NCBI RefSeq assembly: GCF_030463565.1
Contig: NC_134646.1
Span: forward strand, 64,187,710-64,251,709
Reading direction: 5' to 3'
DNA length: 64,000 nt
Source of the DNA: Pelecanus crispus
Lineage: Eukaryota > Chordata > Aves > Pelecaniformes > Pelecanidae
Shown here: positions 61,087 to 64,000 of the stretch, in pieces
Position numbering within the stretch: position 1 is the stretch's first letter
How the letters are laid out: the number at the start of each line of letters is the position of its first letter
Translations under genes and position numbers: made by a program
Notes under the pieces: generated by a model
The model's database searches: none
Seen by the model: only the letters and a program-made list of their open reading frames with translations
What the model was told of the DNA's origin: nothing

Positions 61087-64000
61087 GCAGCCTTCTGTTC
61101 CATTGCTTTCTTGTATCTGTTCTAAGAGCTTGAATCAGTACAGCATTTAAGCACACATTTAATCTGAGATGTTTTGAAACCTGTTGCATTTTAACTGCGC
61201 TTCTGTTTAAAAGGTGGACATAACTTTAGCATTTGGTTGGGGGGGGAAGCGGTGCAAAGAAGGAGGGAACATTTTGTGTGTCTGTTATATCAGAAGATGT
61301 GTAAAACATCCAGTGCTGTCAGAACTAAACTATTGCCAGTGCCTAAACTAGTCAGTTAAGGAAAACTTGGTTACTTTCTATACACTGCAGTAGATAACAG
61401 AGATTTAACCTTCATTTTGAATAAACTGTCCCACTGCTTTAGCTGCAAAGTAATTAACTCGATTTTTGCTAATTCCATGAACCGATTGACCCTCTTCTGC
61501 AGAGTAGTGACTTTATGCTCCTCTTTTTACATTATCTAGTCCATGGAGTTGTGAACAATCTCTGAATTTGAAAAGAAAAAAAAAAGTAAAAAAGTTACTC
61601 TTGTCCTCTAGCATAATTTACATCCAAACATATCTATCCTTAAGTGACATGCTTTTTTAAATACTTCTCGGTTTAAAAGCTAAATGCTTTAGTAGGGACC
61701 ACACTGCTAGCTGACAAGCCTAATGGAATGTGACACAGCAAAGAATATGTCAGCACAATCGTCAAATCATCAAGGAAGGGTACAACGGATTTCTACCACA
61801 GTTACATATCTGGAAACTGACTCAACTAAGTGCTTAAAATATCAGTTATTAAGAAACAAATTTTATCACATTGCTAATTAGTGGGAAAGTAAACCTGGAG
61901 GGATGGAATTTCTTGTCATACAGAAATCTACAGATCTGGGGTTAGGTTTTAACTGTTTATACATAGACTACTCAAATTTAAGATTTTATTTGCATAAAAT
62001 TATCTTCACAGTTACAATGGAAGATGACAGCTAAGTTATTTTCAAACATATCCTCTTATGGTGTCTCTACATCGGAACTAGGTATTGCTTGACTATTTAC
62101 AAAACCATTGTAAACCCTCTCCCTAAAATGCAGATATTTAGACAACTTTTTAGGTATAGATGTAAATGGAGACTTCAGAAGTGAATATTTATAAAGCAGA
62201 TTTCACTTGCAAATGCTCAGACTTTGGCTTAAAAAAAATTGGAGAACATTAATTTACAGGGTCTCACAATCCACTTTCTCATTGCATCTGATATTAACTT
62301 CCACCAATTTCCAGAGTTAGCTGATAACTATAATTAAAAAAAAAAAAACCAAACCAAACCCCAACCTTTTACCATTAATCCAAAAAAAATTTAAACATTT
62401 ATGACTAATTTCTGAGACAGTGATAGCTTATGTTTTCTGTAAAACTTTGTATAAAAACATGCAAATGAATGGAAGTATTTATATGTATGGTCATGTTTCT
62501 GCTGATTATAGTTGACTGTTGCTTTAGGGCTAGAAGGCTTGCTTGTTACCAAAAGGAAGGCACCTACCATGGCAGTGTGTGGAGGGGAAATATGATGTTC
62601 TACGTCCAATTTAAAGCCAAAAAAAACCCACCCAAAATATTCCACCCAAGCAATTTTCCATTATTTTCTCTCCTCCCATTCCTTACCAAAGAATGTTAAT
62701 ATATTTCAGCAAGTACAGAGAAAGTATTATGAACATAGTAGTCAACCAGTATGTGTTACAAGTTATGTGCTTTTTGTACACACAGAAATATAATCAAGGA
62801 TGCACACTCACTCTGGCTCCACTCTGCACATTTTTTAACAACCATTCTTGTACAATGTATTTTATACAAAACCAGAATTATCAGTTAGTCATGACACGGT
62901 CCTCGCACATACAGTCTTTTGGAGAAAGATGCAAGGAGATTTTCATTTTCTCATCTTTTGTAAACCACACACAAAACCTATGGCAACAACAGACTTTAGA
63001 TGTTGTTTAGATGTACTTAAGTAGTCAAAAGTTCTCTTCCGCTTGTCCCTGGAGATGGAAAACTCTTCAAAGCAATACTGACACCCTATCTAGATAAAAT
63101 AACTTGATCATTCCCAGAGAGAAGTCTGTGCCCAGAAAACAATCCTAGCTGTAGACCTTGTCCCGGAGGAATACATGACCACAGTAGCCATACAGTATTA
63201 CAGCAGTGCAACAGTACTTTTGTAAACCATGCAGCTTGGTCCACAGGATCTGAAGGATCATTGGCAGAAGAGTTCTAAATAGTACTTTTAACAAATCAAT
63301 GACTACATGCAGATTTTGCTGTCTTTCCCCATTGAAGGGCCCATAACAACCCTGCATGGTTCCAGTTATTGAGGACCTGTAAAGAATACCTGTGCAGTAG
63401 TTCCAGACTACTGTGAGAACAGAAAAAGGAATAGGAACTGTCATAATGACAGAGGCTGTGGTTTGAATGAGCCACTTTTCATCTCACCTTTTCCTGCACT
63501 CTGTACACAAATTTACTATATTCAGAGGATTATCCAAAATTCAAGTGAAACACGAGTAAGAATATGTAATTAAACACGAGTCCATTTACATAGCTTTTAT
63601 ATTAAATGGTTATCTGTTTTATGAGCTGTGTGATTGAAGACACAATAGAGCTCTTAAAGCATAACAAGTATTGACTACATAATCAGAGAACAATAATGCA
63701 GAAAACATCTGAGAGGGTATTATTTTAGAAAATCACTGTTTAAGGGGGGCAAAAAAAGCTAAGCTATAGTGAGACACAGCTACAACAGTACTGTCTTTGC
63801 AATTCCTGCCTCCTAATTGCAGTAATTCAGGAAATGCACCCCAGTAAGTGCTGTGGCATATTCTGACATGCCAAGACACTATTAAAATACTTAAACATGT
63901 TTGAAGGCATCAGCAACTTCTTTCTCTGCACCTTAGGCTAAATACAGTTAAACAGCAATTGAACATATCTCAAGAAGCATTTAGTGCCCCAAGGCTTGGA
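61087..64000 (-). other. Protocadherin intron, continues past the window
   Basis: AT-rich sequence with no recognisable exon, repeat family or RNA gene. The minus-strand open frame of 99 residues at 63145-63444 shows no protocadherin features and no clear splice sites. Confidence 0.55.

Noticed and set aside
63145..63444. Possible further protocadherin exon on the minus strand
   Set aside because: Translation shows no protocadherin tail or cadherin features, and no convincing acceptor and donor pair frames it.
1..64000. CRISPR array, prophage, operon or other prokaryotic system
   Set aside because: The sequence is vertebrate: CR1 LINEs, LTRs, a spliced protocadherin exon and no dense coding. 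The ATTCTATG repeats are CR1 tails, not CRISPR repeats.

Overview
The window looks like bird genomic DNA. It carries many CR1 LINE copies in both orientations, several ending in the avian CR1 3' signature (repeats of ATTCTATG). It also carries two families of retroviral-type long terminal repeats (LTRs), is AT-rich non-coding DNA for most of its length, and has a vertebrate protocadherin exon. There are no operons, RNA genes, CRISPR arrays or prokaryotic genes.

The only host coding sequence I can support is on the minus strand at 56947-57326. It is the last coding exon of a delta-2 protocadherin, most probably PCDH17. It has a clear 3' splice acceptor, a phase-1 start and a TAG stop. The gene runs leftward: upstream exons lie beyond base 64000, 57327-64000 is its last intron, and the 3' UTR occupies an uncertain part of about 53000-56946. 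Everything to the left is downstream intergenic DNA.

Layout. 1-97: CR1 tail. 98-2714: unique DNA. 2715-5590: a minus-strand CR1 with ORF1 (SGNH-esterase type) and the ORF2 endonuclease, split by a solo LTR at 2980-3552. 5591-13424: unique DNA. 13425-15320: a long LTR on the minus strand, split by a plus-strand CR1 (14399-14821). 15321-20040: unique DNA with a possible ancient LINE relic. 20040-21130: second copy of the long LTR. 22908-23484: second copy of the short LTR. 25937-27345: two minus-strand CR1 pieces, one with most of the reverse transcriptase. 31020-31570: possible LTR-like fragment. 31748-32362: CR1 3' part. 34740-36695: old decayed CR1, plus strand. 39474-39568: CR1 tail. 40957-43930: old decayed CR1, minus strand, about 3 kb. 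47800-48245: possible ancient L3-like relic. 50134-50693: third short LTR, with CRE and TATA sequences intact. 50694-59936: no recognisable interspersed repeat, containing the protocadherin exon. 59937-60900: third long LTR, followed by a CR1 tail (60931-61086) inside the host intron.

The annotated parts do not form a working system. The story is of successive, nested insertions next to a conserved neural adhesion gene. I found no evidence of a novel system. The items most worth checking are the preserved CRE-TATA core in two solo LTRs, the near-complete CR1 ORF1, a 48-bp Z-DNA-prone tract inside an LTR, a G-run with GGTTT repeats, and the repeat-free stretch around the protocadherin exon.
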